Source: Burkholderiales bacterium | Lineage (GTDB): Bacteria > Pseudomonadota > Gammaproteobacteria > Burkholderiales > SG8-39 | Direction: 5' to 3' | Length of the DNA: 31,360 nt | NCBI GenBank assembly: GCA_025929745.1 | Contig: JAICPQ010000002.1 | Coordinates: forward strand, 1 to 31,360 | Shown here: piece after piece, positions 6,662 through 15,520 of the stretch | How positions within the stretch are numbered: position 1 is the first letter of the stretch | How the letters are laid out: each line of letters starts with the position of its first letter | Position numbers and translations under genes: made by a program | The notes under the pieces: generated by a model | Seen by the model: the letters and a program-made list of their open reading frames with translations, nothing else | The model's database searches: none | Told to the model about the DNA's origin: nothing

Positions 6662-7945
6662 GTGAGGCGCTATCGGGACGATTCCGCAGCTCTGTTAGGC
6701 CTTGTGGAGGAAGACCGCGTGCACCGCGACCTCTATATCGATCCCGAGGTGTTCCAGCTCGAAATGGAGCGCCTTTGGTCGCGAACCTGGATCTACGTCG
6801 GCCATACGAGCCAGGTCCCGCAGGCGGGCGACTTCATTACCGTCGATATCGCAGCCAAGCCCCTGATTCTCTTGCGCCAGGCCGACGGCAGCGTGCGCGT
6901 GCTGATGAACCGCTGCGCCCACAAGGGCACGAAGCTCGTCTACGACTTCGCCGGGAATACGGGCAAGACGCTGCGCTGCCCGTACCACGCGTGGACATAC
7001 CGCCTGGACGGCACGCTCCTCAACATTCCGCTCAAGCAGGGCTACGACGGGACCGGTCTGCGCGAGACCGGACTCGCGGCGGTGACGCACGAGGTCTACC
7101 GCGGCTTTGTTTTCGCCCGCCTCGCCGATGGCCCCGGGTTGCGCGAGTACTTCGGCGACTCGCTTTCATCGATCGACAACCTCGCCGACCGCTCGCCCGA
7201 GGGCGAGCTCGAGATCACCGGCGGCTGTCTGCGCTATCTCCACAACTGCAACTGGAAGATGTTCGTGGAGAACCTGAACGACACCATGCATCCGATGATC
7301 GCGCACGCCTCCTCGGCCGGCACGGCGAAAAAGCTGTGGGAGGGCAAGCCCGCCGAGATGCCGAAGCCCATGGCGATCGAGCAATACGCTCCGTTCGCGA
7401 ACGACTACAAGTTCTTCGACGACATGGGCGTACGCGTCTATCCGCATGGCCACGGGTTCTCCGGCGTTAATTTCTCGATCCACTCGGCTTACTCGTCGAT
7501 CCCGGAGTACGAGCAGGCCATGCAGCGCGCCTACGGGCCGGAGCGTGCCATGCAAATTCTCGGCACGGTGCGCCACAACACCGTGTACTACCCTAGCCTC
7601 ACGATCAAAGGCGCGATCCAGTCGATACGCGTCGCGCGACCGCTCGCGGCGGATAAGACGGTCATCGAATCGTGGACCTTCCGCCTGAAGGGCGCTCCCG
7701 CCAAGCTCCTCGAACGCACGGTGATGTACAACCGCCTCATCAATTCGCCGATGTCGGTCGTCGGCCACGACGATCTGCACTGCTACCGCTCGGCGCAAGA
7801 AGGACTCGCCGCCGAGGGCAACGAATGGGTCAGCCTGCACCGCAATTTCCGTCTCGGCGAACGAGGCGAGATGACCGGCAACGGCACGAGCGAGATCTCG
7901 ATGCGCAACCAGTTCCGCGCCTGGCGCGAGTTCATGGCGCCATGA
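6662..7945 (+). CDS. Rieske-type aromatic ring-hydroxylating dioxygenase, alpha subunit
   Basis: This 427-residue subunit carries the oxygenase active site. The Rieske [2Fe-2S] ligands are C85-x-H87 (RCAHKGTK) and C106-x2-H109 (RCPYHAW). The mononuclear iron site is ENLNDTMHPMIAH (203-215), with His210 and His215 and a third carboxylate near Asp370/371 (VVGHDDLHCY). Asp207 is the bridging residue between subunits. The start is a GTG at 6662. The sequence from MRRYRDDSAALLGLVEEDRV is typical of the family N-terminus. The gene overlaps the beta gene by 4 bases. No reductase or ferredoxin gene is nearby, so electrons must come from elsewhere. The substrate cannot be read from sequence. A link to the 3-hydroxyanthranilate genes at 18.5-19.8 kb is possible. 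Confidence 0.93.
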   Translation: MRRYRDDSAALLGLVEEDRVHRDLYIDPEVFQLEMERLWSRTWIYVGHTSQVPQAGDFITVDIAAKPLILLRQADGSVRVLMNRCAHKGTKLVYDFAGNTGKTLRCPYHAWTYRLDGTLLNIPLKQGYDGTGLRETGLAAVTHEVYRGFVFARLADGPGLREYFGDSLSSIDNLADRSPEGELEITGGCLRYLHNCNWKMFVENLNDTMHPMIAHASSAGTAKKLWEGKPAEMPKPMAIEQYAPFANDYKFFDDMGVRVYPHGHGFSGVNFSIHSAYSSIPEYEQAMQRAYGPERAMQILGTVRHNTVYYPSLTIKGAIQSIRVARPLAADKTVIESWTFRLKGAPAKLLERTVMYNRLINSPMSVVGHDDLHCYRSAQEGLAAEGNEWVSLHRNFRLGERGEMTGNGTSEISMRNQFRAWREFMAP

Positions 7946-8406
7946 CCGACGCAGAGGTCGTCCGCTTCATATACAGGGAAGCGAGACTTCTGGATGAGAA
8001 GCGCTTCGACGAGTGGTATGAGCTCTTCACCGACGACGGCTACTACTGGGTGCCGCTATCGCCCGGCCAGACCGATCCCCTCGCCCACAACTCGCTCGCG
8101 TATGAGGACAAGCTCCTCCTCAAGCTGCGCATCGAGCGCCTGAAGCTGCCGACCGCCTATTCGCAGAAGCCGCAGAGCCGCTGCCTGCATGTGCTGCAGG
8201 CGCCCGAGGTCGAAAATGCAGGTACCGGGTACCTCGCTCGCACGCCTTTCATCTACACCGAGACGCGCGGCGACGAGTCCCAGCGCTACGCCGCCACGGC
8301 GTGGCACAACCTGGCGGTGGTTGGCGGGACGCTACGCATTAGGCTGAAGCGCGTCGACATTCTGAACGCGGACTCCGCCCTGCCCTCGATTCAGCTTTTC
8401 CTGTGA
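7942..8406 (+). CDS. Aromatic ring-hydroxylating dioxygenase, beta subunit
   Basis: This 154-residue subunit has the NTF2-like fold of Rieske dioxygenase beta chains. It starts MTDAEVVRFIYREARLLDEK, followed by RFDEWYELFTDDGYYWVPL, a typical first helix and strand. It ends RLKRVDILNADSALPSIQLF, the usual C-terminus. It has no cofactor of its own and supports the alpha3beta3 assembly. ATG overlaps the alpha stop (ATGA). Its last 75 bases overlap the 3' end of the glycosyltransferase gene on the other strand, so no spacer or terminator separates the two convergent units. Confidence 0.92.
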   Translation: MTDAEVVRFIYREARLLDEKRFDEWYELFTDDGYYWVPLSPGQTDPLAHNSLAYEDKLLLKLRIERLKLPTAYSQKPQSRCLHVLQAPEVENAGTGYLARTPFIYTETRGDESQRYAATAWHNLAVVGGTLRIRLKRVDILNADSALPSIQLFL

Positions 8407-9585
8407 TGCGGTGAGCCAGCCGACGAGGTGGAGCTGCTTCGGCAGGCACACGCGCTTCAAATCGTAATTCTCGATCACCGCAGCGCGCGCACGCTGGCGG
8501 ATCAGCGTGGAATCCATGCTCAACGCTTGGTCCACGCGTGCCGCGATGCCCTGCGGCGAAAAGAAGTCGACGAGGAGGCCGTTCTCGCCGTCGCGGATGA
8601 CCTCCTCGACCGGCGGCGTGCGCGAGCCGACCACGAGGCAGCCGGCGGACATCGCTTCGAGGAGCGACCACGACAGCACGAACGGATAGGTCATATGGAC
8701 GTGCACCGAGGACTTGCGCAGCACGTCGAGATACGCGGCGTAGGGAAGCTTTCCCATGAAGCTCACGCGCGAGAGGTCCGCTTTACCGTCGATCTCGCGC
8801 AAGAACCGCTCGCGGTAGGTCTGCCCTTCGGGGAGGCGCGGCGAGTAGCTCACCTCGTCGCCGCCGATGATCGCGATGCGCGCGTTCGGTCGGCGTTTCT
8901 GGATCTCGGGAATGGCGCGCATGAAGATGTGGAAGCCGCGGTAAGGTTCGAGGTTGCGCGCCACATACGTGATGAGCTCCCCCTCCGGGCCGGATCCGGG
9001 CTTGACCAGGTCGGTGTCGATGCCGTCGTGGATCACGCTCATGCGGGCTGCGTGGGACGGCGAGAACTGCTTGTGCTGCCAGCGCGTGGGCGCCATGCCC
9101 CAGTCCGAAGCGTCGAGCGACATGAGGACCGGCGCGTTCATTACACGTAGGCGCAGCACCTTTTCGGCGCTCGGCGGGAATTCCGGATCGAACGCCATGT
9201 CGCTGCCGCGCGCGCGGTAGAAGAACTCGCAGTAGAGGAGGATGCGCGCCTTCGGAAAGAGATCCTTGAGGAAAAGTGCCTCGCCCCAGCCAATGTGCGT
9301 GAAGATCACATCGGGAAAGAAGCCCTTGCGCTTGAGATGCGACGCCGCAGCGGCGACGCGCTTCCCGCGATGGATGGCCTTCAGCACCGGCGCGTCGAAC
9401 GGATCGCCCTTTTCGGGCTCGGGCGCCTCGTAGCCGAAGAGATGCACGCCTGGGATGCGCGGCTGGCGCAGCAGGTTCGCCTTTTCGCCGAGCGCGACCA
9501 CCTGGTTCCCGTTCTGCGAGGCGTAGTGCGCGGCGATATGCCGGTACTGCCCCGGGAAATTCTGGTGAACGAAGAGGTAACGCAC
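8332..9585 (-). CDS. GT4-family glycosyltransferase in the RTX secretion cassette
   Basis: This 417-residue protein has the GT-B layout. The N-terminal domain starts MRYLFVHQNFPGQYRHIAAH. The C-terminal domain has VARNLEPYRGFHIFMRAIPE (208-227), IAIIGGDE and the nucleotide-sugar motif WSLLEAMSAGCLVVGS (306-321). Such enzymes use nucleotide-activated sugars in the cytoplasm. No membrane segment or signal peptide is seen. The start is a GTG overlapping the hlyD stop (TAGTG), so it is translationally coupled to the secretion genes. This suggests a role with the RTX proteins or a co-produced polysaccharide (inference). The 3' end overlaps the dioxygenase beta gene by 75 bases. Confidence 0.88.
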   Translation of the reverse strand: MRYLFVHQNFPGQYRHIAAHYASQNGNQVVALGEKANLLRQPRIPGVHLFGYEAPEPEKGDPFDAPVLKAIHRGKRVAAAASHLKRKGFFPDVIFTHIGWGEALFLKDLFPKARILLYCEFFYRARGSDMAFDPEFPPSAEKVLRLRVMNAPVLMSLDASDWGMAPTRWQHKQFSPSHAARMSVIHDGIDTDLVKPGSGPEGELITYVARNLEPYRGFHIFMRAIPEIQKRRPNARIAIIGGDEVSYSPRLPEGQTYRERFLREIDGKADLSRVSFMGKLPYAAYLDVLRKSSVHVHMTYPFVLSWSLLEAMSAGCLVVGSRTPPVEEVIRDGENGLLVDFFSPQGIAARVDQALSMDSTLIRQRARAAVIENYDLKRVCLPKQLHLVGWLTASQEKLNRGQGGVRVQNVDALQPNA

Positions 9586-10856
9586 TAGACCGGCTCGCGC
9601 ATCGCGCGGCGGAGATATGCCGTCACCGGCGCGAGCAGGTAATCGAGTGCCGTGCGCGTATCCGTGCGGATGAACACCTCCGCCGGCATGCCCGCCTGAA
9701 GCTTGAGGTTGGCGGCGCCGAGCGCTTTTTCCGGGACGTCGATATGCACGACGTAGTACGGCTGGCCGGTCTGCTGCTCGACAAGCCGATCGCCCGAGAC
9801 GTAGGTCACCGAGCCGGGCACGAGCGGCGTGGTGCGGCTCTGATACGCGGTCAGGCGGATGTCGGCTTCCGAGCCGGGCCGCACATGGTTGATGTCCTCG
9901 GGACGAATGCGCGCTTCGACGATGAGGCGCTTTTCCTGCGGCACGATCTCCATCAGCACCTCGCGCGGACCGATCACCGAGCCGGCGTTGAAAACGCGCA
10001 GGCCGACGACCTCTCCCGAGATGGGCGCGGCGATCTTCTGGCGCTCGGAGGCGTCGCGCGACGGACGAATGCGGTCTTCGAGATCGAAGAGCTTCGAGGT
10101 CGACTCCTTCAGTTCGTCGGTTGCCGTCTGCATGTAGGTATTGCGCATCGCAAGGATGCGGAACTCGAGCTCCGAGGCGCGCTGGCGTGCCTTGGAGAGC
10201 TCGGCGCGCCGCTCGCCGTGGCGCGCCTCGTATTCCGCGACCGCGCGCTGGAGCGTGAGCAGCCTGGTCTTTTGCACGTACCCCTGCTCCAGCAGGCGCT
10301 CATTGGCCGCGAGTTCCTCCTTCTGCAGCTTGAGCGCCCTTTCCTCCGCGGCGATCTGCTGCGCGAGCGCGCTCGCCTCCTCCACCGACTCCTTGATCTG
10401 GCGCTTGAGAACCTCGATCTGGGTGTCGAGCGCTTCGCGTCGCGCACGGAACAGCGCCTCTTCGCGCTTGATGAATTCCTGCTTCTGCAGATCCTTGGGG
10501 AAATTCGGCCGCGGCGCGAACGCGCGCTCGGCCTCGAGGCGTGCCATCTTGGCGCGCTCGGCCTCGAGCTGGGTGCGTAGCAGATCGAGCTGCGCGTCGA
10601 TGCGCACGTCGTCCAGCAGAACCAGCTCCTGCCCCTGGTTCACCCGGTCGCCGTCGCGCACCTTGATGGCGCGGACGATGCCCCCTTCCTGATGCTGCAC
10701 CACCTTGCGGTTGAGGTCGACCTTGACGTAGCCCGGCGCGATCACAGCGCCCGAAAGTGGCGCGTAGAACGCCCAGACCGCGAATGCGATCACCGCCCCG
10801 GCGATGACGAGAAGACCAGTGCGGACGATGCGCTTGATCTCGTGTAGTTCGCTCAC
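9585..10856 (-). CDS. Type I secretion membrane-fusion protein, HlyD/PrtE family
   Basis: This 423-residue adaptor bridges the inner-membrane ABC exporter to an outer-membrane TolC-type channel. Residues 12-33 (RTGLLVIAGAVIAFAVWAFY) are the single membrane helix after a short cytoplasmic tail. VQHQEGGIVRAIKVRDGDRV is the first lipoyl-like half. A long Glu/Arg/Leu-rich coiled coil runs from about 85 to 270. The second half lipoyl and beta-barrel follow (APISGEVVGLRVFNAGSVIG; PEDINHVRPG). The length is standard. The start is GTG, overlapping the exporter stop codon (GTGA). Confidence 0.94.
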   Translation of the reverse strand: MSELHEIKRIVRTGLLVIAGAVIAFAVWAFYAPLSGAVIAPGYVKVDLNRKVVQHQEGGIVRAIKVRDGDRVNQGQELVLLDDVRIDAQLDLLRTQLEAERAKMARLEAERAFAPRPNFPKDLQKQEFIKREEALFRARREALDTQIEVLKRQIKESVEEASALAQQIAAEERALKLQKEELAANERLLEQGYVQKTRLLTLQRAVAEYEARHGERRAELSKARQRASELEFRILAMRNTYMQTATDELKESTSKLFDLEDRIRPSRDASERQKIAAPISGEVVGLRVFNAGSVIGPREVLMEIVPQEKRLIVEARIRPEDINHVRPGSEADIRLTAYQSRTTPLVPGSVTYVSGDRLVEQQTGQPYYVVHIDVPEKALGAANLKLQAGMPAEVFIRTDTRTALDYLLAPVTAYLRRAMREPV

Positions 10857-12508
10857 GCGGCGTGCCTTGCGGTAATGCGCTCCATGACTTCCGTTCGGGC
10901 GCCGAAGCGGTCGACCATGCCTTCGCGCAGCACGAGCATCTTGTCCGCGCCGCGCAGAAGCGACGGGCGGTGCGCGATGATGACGATGGTGACGCCGTCG
11001 TTCTTCAGCCCCTGCAGCGTGCGCAGGAGCGCCTCCTCGCCCTCGCTATCCAGGTCGGAATTGGGCTCGTCGAGCACGACGAGGCGCGGATTGCCGTACA
11101 GCGCGCGCGCGAGCGCGATGCGCTGCCGCTGCCCCGGCGAGACCGCCTGCCCGCCCTCCCCGATCTCGGTGTCGTAACCCTTGGACAGGCGCAGGATGAG
11201 GTCATGCACATGCGCGCGTTGCGCGGCGCGTACCACCTCCGCCGAGTCCGGCTCGCCGAGCCGTGCGATGTTTTCCGCCACCGTGCCGCCGAAGAGCTCG
11301 ACGTCCTGCGGCAGGTAGCCGATGTGCGGGCCGAGCGCCGCGCGCGGCCACGCGGACACGTCGGCGCCGTCGAGCCGCACCGCGCCGGCGAGCGGCTTCC
11401 AGACGCCGACGAGAAGGCGCGCGAGCGTCGACTTTCCGGACGCGCTCGGCCCCACTAGCGCAAGCGCCTCGCCGGACTTCAGCTTGAACGAAACGCCGCG
11501 CAGGATCGCCTTGTCCTTCAATCCGAACACGAGCTTTTCGACTTCCAGCTTGCCTTTCGGCGCCGGGAGCTCGGTGTGCCGCTCGGAAGCCGGTGTGTCC
11601 TTAAGGAGCTGGTCGAGGCGACGCCAGGCGCTGCGCGCATCGACGAGGCTGCGCCAGCCGGCAACCAGAGTCTCGACCGGCGCAAGCGCCCGGCCGAGAA
11701 GGATGGTTGCGGCGATCATCACGCCGGCGCTCACGTCCTGCGCGACGACGAGATAGGCGCCAGCGGCCAGCATCGCGATCTGGATAAGCTGGCGCGCGAA
11801 TTTCGTCGCGCCGGCAAAGAAACCGCCGGCGCGCGCCGCGCGACCTTGCTCCGCGAGCGCCGCGTCGTTGAGCCTCGCCCAGCGCCGCGTGACCGCGGGC
11901 AGCATGCCGAGCGCGCTTACCACTTCGGCGTTACGCACGTTGGCGTCGATGAAGCGCGCGGCGCGCCGACCCTCGCTCTGCGCGCGCTCGAGCGGACCGC
12001 GCGTCAGGCGCTCGTTCGCCAGCGCGAGCAGCATCATGAGGAGCGCGCCGGCCGCAGCCACCGCGCCAAGAATGGGATGGAACAGAAAAATCACGAGGAG
12101 GAAGAAAGGCAGCCAGGGCGCGTCGAAAAGCGTCATCAACCCCGTGCCGCCGAGAAAGCTGCGCAACGTGTTCACGTCGCGCAAGCCATTGAGATGCGCG
12201 GCGCTGCTGAGCTTGGCGGTCTGCGCAAGCAGGCCGTCGATGACGCTCGGACCGAGCATGCGGTCGAGCACCGCCCCAGCGGCCGCGAGCAGGCGCGCGC
12301 GCAGCACATCAAGGATCGCCATGATTAGAAGCGCCACCACCGCGGCGACGCTCAGCACTGCCAGCGTCTCGGCGCTGCGGCTCGCCAGGACACGGTCGAA
12401 CACCTGCAGCATGTAGAGCGGCGGGACGAGCAGCAGCACGTTGATGACGAGGCTGAACAGCCCCGCGTAGAAGAAGAACGGCCGAAGCCTGGCTACGAGC
12501 GCGCGCAC
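10853..12508 (-). CDS. Type I secretion ABC transporter/permease, PrtD family
   Basis: This 551-residue half-transporter has an N-terminal membrane domain (hydrophobic stretches about 11-35, 48-68, 128-165 and 240-280) and a C-terminal ATPase. Walker A is GPSASGKST (353-361), the Q-loop is YLPQDVELF, the signature is VSPGQRQRIALARAL (456-470), Walker B is LVVLDEPNSDLD (476-487) and the H-loop is IIAHRPS. There is no N-terminal peptidase C39 or C39-like domain, as in exporters of proteases, lipases and other RTX proteins. It powers one-step export of substrates with C-terminal signals. The start is GTG with a weak ribosome site. It lies 85 bases after the first RTX gene, with two small hairpins between. 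Confidence 0.94.
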   Translation of the reverse strand: MRALVARLRPFFFYAGLFSLVINVLLLVPPLYMLQVFDRVLASRSAETLAVLSVAAVVALLIMAILDVLRARLLAAAGAVLDRMLGPSVIDGLLAQTAKLSSAAHLNGLRDVNTLRSFLGGTGLMTLFDAPWLPFFLLVIFLFHPILGAVAAAGALLMMLLALANERLTRGPLERAQSEGRRAARFIDANVRNAEVVSALGMLPAVTRRWARLNDAALAEQGRAARAGGFFAGATKFARQLIQIAMLAAGAYLVVAQDVSAGVMIAATILLGRALAPVETLVAGWRSLVDARSAWRRLDQLLKDTPASERHTELPAPKGKLEVEKLVFGLKDKAILRGVSFKLKSGEALALVGPSASGKSTLARLLVGVWKPLAGAVRLDGADVSAWPRAALGPHIGYLPQDVELFGGTVAENIARLGEPDSAEVVRAAQRAHVHDLILRLSKGYDTEIGEGGQAVSPGQRQRIALARALYGNPRLVVLDEPNSDLDSEGEEALLRTLQGLKNDGVTIVIIAHRPSLLRGADKMLVLREGMVDRFGARTEVMERITARHAA

Positions 12509-12525
12509 GGCAGGCCCGTATTGGA

Positions 12526-12541
12526 CGCTCCCGCCGGAGCG
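12526..12541. repeat. Intercistronic hairpin upstream of the ABC exporter gene
   Basis: The arms cgctcc (12526-12531) and ggagcg (12536-12541) enclose 4 bases. A second inverted repeat, gtcgc/gcgac, lies at 12576-12591, 3 bases beyond the RTX stop codon. Neither has a T-run on the minus strand. They may attenuate readthrough or protect mRNA ends. Confidence 0.4.
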
Positions 12542-12593
12542 CCTGTCGCTAAGCGCAAATAGTCCCTAAGGCCCTGTCGCGCCCGGGCGACGT

Positions 12594-15383
12594 TCAGATG
12601 ACCGTGATGTCCGTCGCCGCAAGCGCGGGCGCGCCCTGTAACACGCCGACGATATAGGCAGAGCCCGCCCCGCTGCCGTCCGGGTCGTAGTAGAGCTTGC
12701 CCGTTCCGGTGTCGTACATGAGGCGGTCGTCCGGCTCGACACCGTAGCGCGCGCCGGGTGCCGCGACGAAGCGCTCGTCGCCCGCGGCAAAGCTGCCGGG
12801 CCCGCCGAGGCTCGTAAAGATGGCGTCGTCGAAGGCGAGCTTATCGGTGCCCGAGACGAAGTCGTTCACGTAATCCCAGTTCACGCTGGCGAGCGGATCC
12901 TTGAACACAAAGCTGTCGGCTCCAGTGCCGCCGTTCAGCCGGTCCTGCCCGGTGCCGCCTTCCAGCCAGTCATTGCCGCCGCCGCCGACGAGCGAGTCCG
13001 CCGAGCCCAGGCCCTGCAGAGTGTCGTCTCCCGCGCCGCCAGTGATCGTTTCGGAGGCGCTCGTGCCGGTGAAGACCTGTCCCGTGCCGCCACCTGTCGG
13101 TGGTGGGGGTGGCGGCGGCGTGGCCGCGCCGTTCGTCACCTCGATGTCGGTAGCGGTAAGCGACGCGCCGGGTTGAAGCCTGACAATAAGCTGCGCCGAA
13201 CCGCCGCCGCTGCCGTCGGCGTCATAGAACAGCTCGTTCGTTGACGTGTTGTAGATCACGCGGTCTTCCGCATCGGCTGCACCCGTTCCAAAATGAAAAC
13301 GGTCGTCACCGGACTGTAACTGCCCGGAAGCGCCGAGCGCGCTCATGAAGCTTGCGTCGAGCACGATCTCATCCGTGCCCGAGATGAAATCACCGATCGA
13401 ATTCGTGCCGCCCGGCGTACGCGCCAGCACAAAGGCGTCGGCGCCGGCGCCACCTTCCATGTGGTCCGAAGAGGCGCGTGCGATCAATCGGTCGTTGCCT
13501 TCGCCTCCGAAAAGGTCGTAGCCATTCCCACCCGCCACGCCTTCCAGCGTGTCGTTCCCGCCACCGCCGCGGATATAGCCGGCGCTGAAATAATTCTCGC
13601 CCGTGGCGCTCGCGACGATGCGGTCGTTAAAAGCGCCGCCGATCACGTTATCGATGGCCACCATGGTGACGCTGCCCGCGCCGTTGGTGCCGCCGCCCGT
13701 CAGCGTGCCGGCGCCGAGGTTCGCCACGATGGCGCTGCGCGCGTCGGCGAAATCGACCGTGCTGCTCCAGGAGCCGCCTTCCACGCGGTCGTTGCCGTAG
13801 TTGCCGGAGCCGAGCGAAAACTTGAACGTGACCTGGCCGCTACCGATCAGCGTGTCGTTGCCATCGCCGCCATCAAGGAGCGCGCTGCTCGAGTGCCACA
13901 GATTCTTGATCTCGATCCTGTTGTTTGCGGCGTTGCCCCGATAGCTGATGGCGTAGCCCTCGCCATCAGACCAACTGTAGGTCTCATATCGCAGGTTCTC
14001 GAACCCCGCGGGCAGTGTGTAGTTCCACGCGTCGATGACGACCGTGTCAGTCCCACCGGAATCGGAAATGAGATCGTCGCTGCGCACGTAATAAAGGTCG
14101 TCGCCAAAGCCGCCCTGCACGCTGTCGGCCGCGAAATCCTCGGGGATCTGCTCGCCCGGTCCAATGGTAGCGGCGTCGATCGTGTCATTGCCGTCGCCGC
14201 CGGAGATGGAATCGGTGCCCGCCCCGCCACGAAGGAAATCGTTTCCGCCATTGCCGCTCAGCGTGTCGTTTCCTTCGAAGCCATCGAGGGAGTCATTGCC
14301 GCTCCCGCCGACGAGCGAATCATTTCCCGCTGTGCCGCCCGAAGAAGGAGACCCGCTTCCGCCAGTACCGCCCGTGCTTGCGCTCACGACGATGTCGGTC
14401 GCCGAGAGCGCGGGGATGTTCTGAAGCGTGGCGATGAGCTGCGCGGCGCCGCTGCCGTTTCCGTCCGCGTCGTACCAGAGTTGCCCGTTGCCGGTGTTGT
14501 AAATGATGCGATCGTCCGCATCCTGGCCGGAACTGAACGCGCCGGATCTGAAGCGCGCGTCTCCCGCAGCAAGATTTCCATCCGCGCCGAGCGCAAGGCC
14601 TGAGAGTACGATCTTGTCCGCGCCTGAAACGAAGCCGACCAGCGTGTCGGCGTCCGCAGTCCCAGGCGTCGCCGAGAAGACATAGTGATCGTTGCCTGCG
14701 CCGCCTTCGAGCCGATCGCGGCCGGCGCCGCCGTTTAGCGTGTCGTTGCCGTTGTAGCCGAAGAGCCGGTTCGCTGACGCGTTGCCGGTGAGCCGGTCGT
14801 TGTAGATACCACCGTTCGCGTTCTCGACCGAGACCAGCGTTGCGCTTCCGGCCCCACCGGTGCCGCCGCCGCTCACCGTGCCGGCGGCGAGATCGACGAT
14901 TACGGCACTCAGGGCCGCCGCGCCGAAATCGAGCGTGTCGGTGCCTGCGCCGCCGTCGAGATAATCGCTGCCATAGAGGCCGCCGGCGCCGAGCGACATG
15001 TTGAATGTGTCGTTGCCGCCGCCGCCGTAGATCGTGTCATTTCCGCCGCGGCCGCGCAGCCAGTTATTGGCCGTGTTGCCCGTGATGACGTTCGCGAGCT
15101 CGTTACCAGTACCGCTCGCGCTGGAAGTTCCGGTCAAGGTGAGATTTTCGAACGCCGTGCCGAGCGTCCAGTTCACCGTGCTCTGCACCGTGTCGACGCC
15201 ACCCGAGTCATTGAGAATGTCGCCCGCCCCGACCACGTAAAGATCGTTGCCCGCGCCGCCGATCAGCGAATCGCTGCCGGCGTTGCCGACCAGCGTATCG
15301 TTGCCTGCGAGTCCTTCGATGGTGTCGTTGCCGGAAGTGCCGAGAAGACTGTCGTTACCACTTGTACCTACGATGCGTGCCAT
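12594..15383 (-). CDS. RTX calcium-binding exoprotein 1 (929 aa)
   Basis: The protein is almost entirely Gly/Asp-rich nonapeptide repeats (GGxGxDxLx). Blocks lie at about 1-55, 100-150, 200-235, 350-405, 605-650 and 775-825. These bind calcium and fold as beta-rolls outside the cell. There is no signal peptide and no enzymatic domain that I recognise. A module of about 80 residues occurs three times, at 256-333, 671-749 and 847-929. Each has DKxx/DExx, a GD-RF segment, a DDRxxY(N/D)T segment, (L/F)(W/Y)YD(A/P)DG and a final ATDIxV. The last copy forms the C-terminus, ending ATDITVI, where type I signals sit. A Pro7 linker lies at 756-762. The start is an ATG matching its paralogue, without a good ribosome site. 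Confidence 0.9.
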   Translation of the reverse strand: MARIVGTSGNDSLLGTSGNDTIEGLAGNDTLVGNAGSDSLIGGAGNDLYVVGAGDILNDSGGVDTVQSTVNWTLGTAFENLTLTGTSSASGTGNELANVITGNTANNWLRGRGGNDTIYGGGGNDTFNMSLGAGGLYGSDYLDGGAGTDTLDFGAAALSAVIVDLAAGTVSGGGTGGAGSATLVSVENANGGIYNDRLTGNASANRLFGYNGNDTLNGGAGRDRLEGGAGNDHYVFSATPGTADADTLVGFVSGADKIVLSGLALGADGNLAAGDARFRSGAFSSGQDADDRIIYNTGNGQLWYDADGNGSGAAQLIATLQNIPALSATDIVVSASTGGTGGSGSPSSGGTAGNDSLVGGSGNDSLDGFEGNDTLSGNGGNDFLRGGAGTDSISGGDGNDTIDAATIGPGEQIPEDFAADSVQGGFGDDLYYVRSDDLISDSGGTDTVVIDAWNYTLPAGFENLRYETYSWSDGEGYAISYRGNAANNRIEIKNLWHSSSALLDGGDGNDTLIGSGQVTFKFSLGSGNYGNDRVEGGSWSSTVDFADARSAIVANLGAGTLTGGGTNGAGSVTMVAIDNVIGGAFNDRIVASATGENYFSAGYIRGGGGNDTLEGVAGGNGYDLFGGEGNDRLIARASSDHMEGGAGADAFVLARTPGGTNSIGDFISGTDEIVLDASFMSALGASGQLQSGDDRFHFGTGAADAEDRVIYNTSTNELFYDADGSGGGSAQLIVRLQPGASLTATDIEVTNGAATPPPPPPPTGGGTGQVFTGTSASETITGGAGDDTLQGLGSADSLVGGGGNDWLEGGTGQDRLNGGTGADSFVFKDPLASVNWDYVNDFVSGTDKLAFDDAIFTSLGGPGSFAAGDERFVAAPGARYGVEPDDRLMYDTGTGKLYYDPDGSGAGSAYIVGVLQGAPALAATDITVI

Positions 15384-15476
15384 GTGCGGACCATTGTAGG
15401 GACGCCGAGAGACGATGCGTCAGCAACCGATAGGCCGCCCAGCACCAAAAAATCGGAACGGCCTGGACAACTTCTT

Positions 15477-15512
15477 GCTGCGCGCTGCACGTTTTTCAGC
15501 GCAGTGCGCAGC
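15477..15512. repeat. Strong hairpin between the two RTX genes
   Basis: The arms gctgcgcgctgc (15477-15488) and gcagtgcgcagc (15501-15512) pair over 12 bp with one G-T, enclosing 12 bases. It starts 9 bases downstream of the RTX protein 2 stop codon on the minus strand. There is no T-run after it. It probably attenuates transcription or stabilises the upstream mRNA, which would set the ratio of the two RTX proteins and exporter (inference). Confidence 0.55.
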
Positions 15513-15520
15513 CCGTGTGA

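Noticed and set aside
13461..14603. 380-codon plus-strand frame opposite RTX protein 1
   Set aside because: It is the antisense of Gly/Asp-rich repeat DNA, which lacks stops by composition. The sequence is Ala/Val/Arg repeats with no family match.
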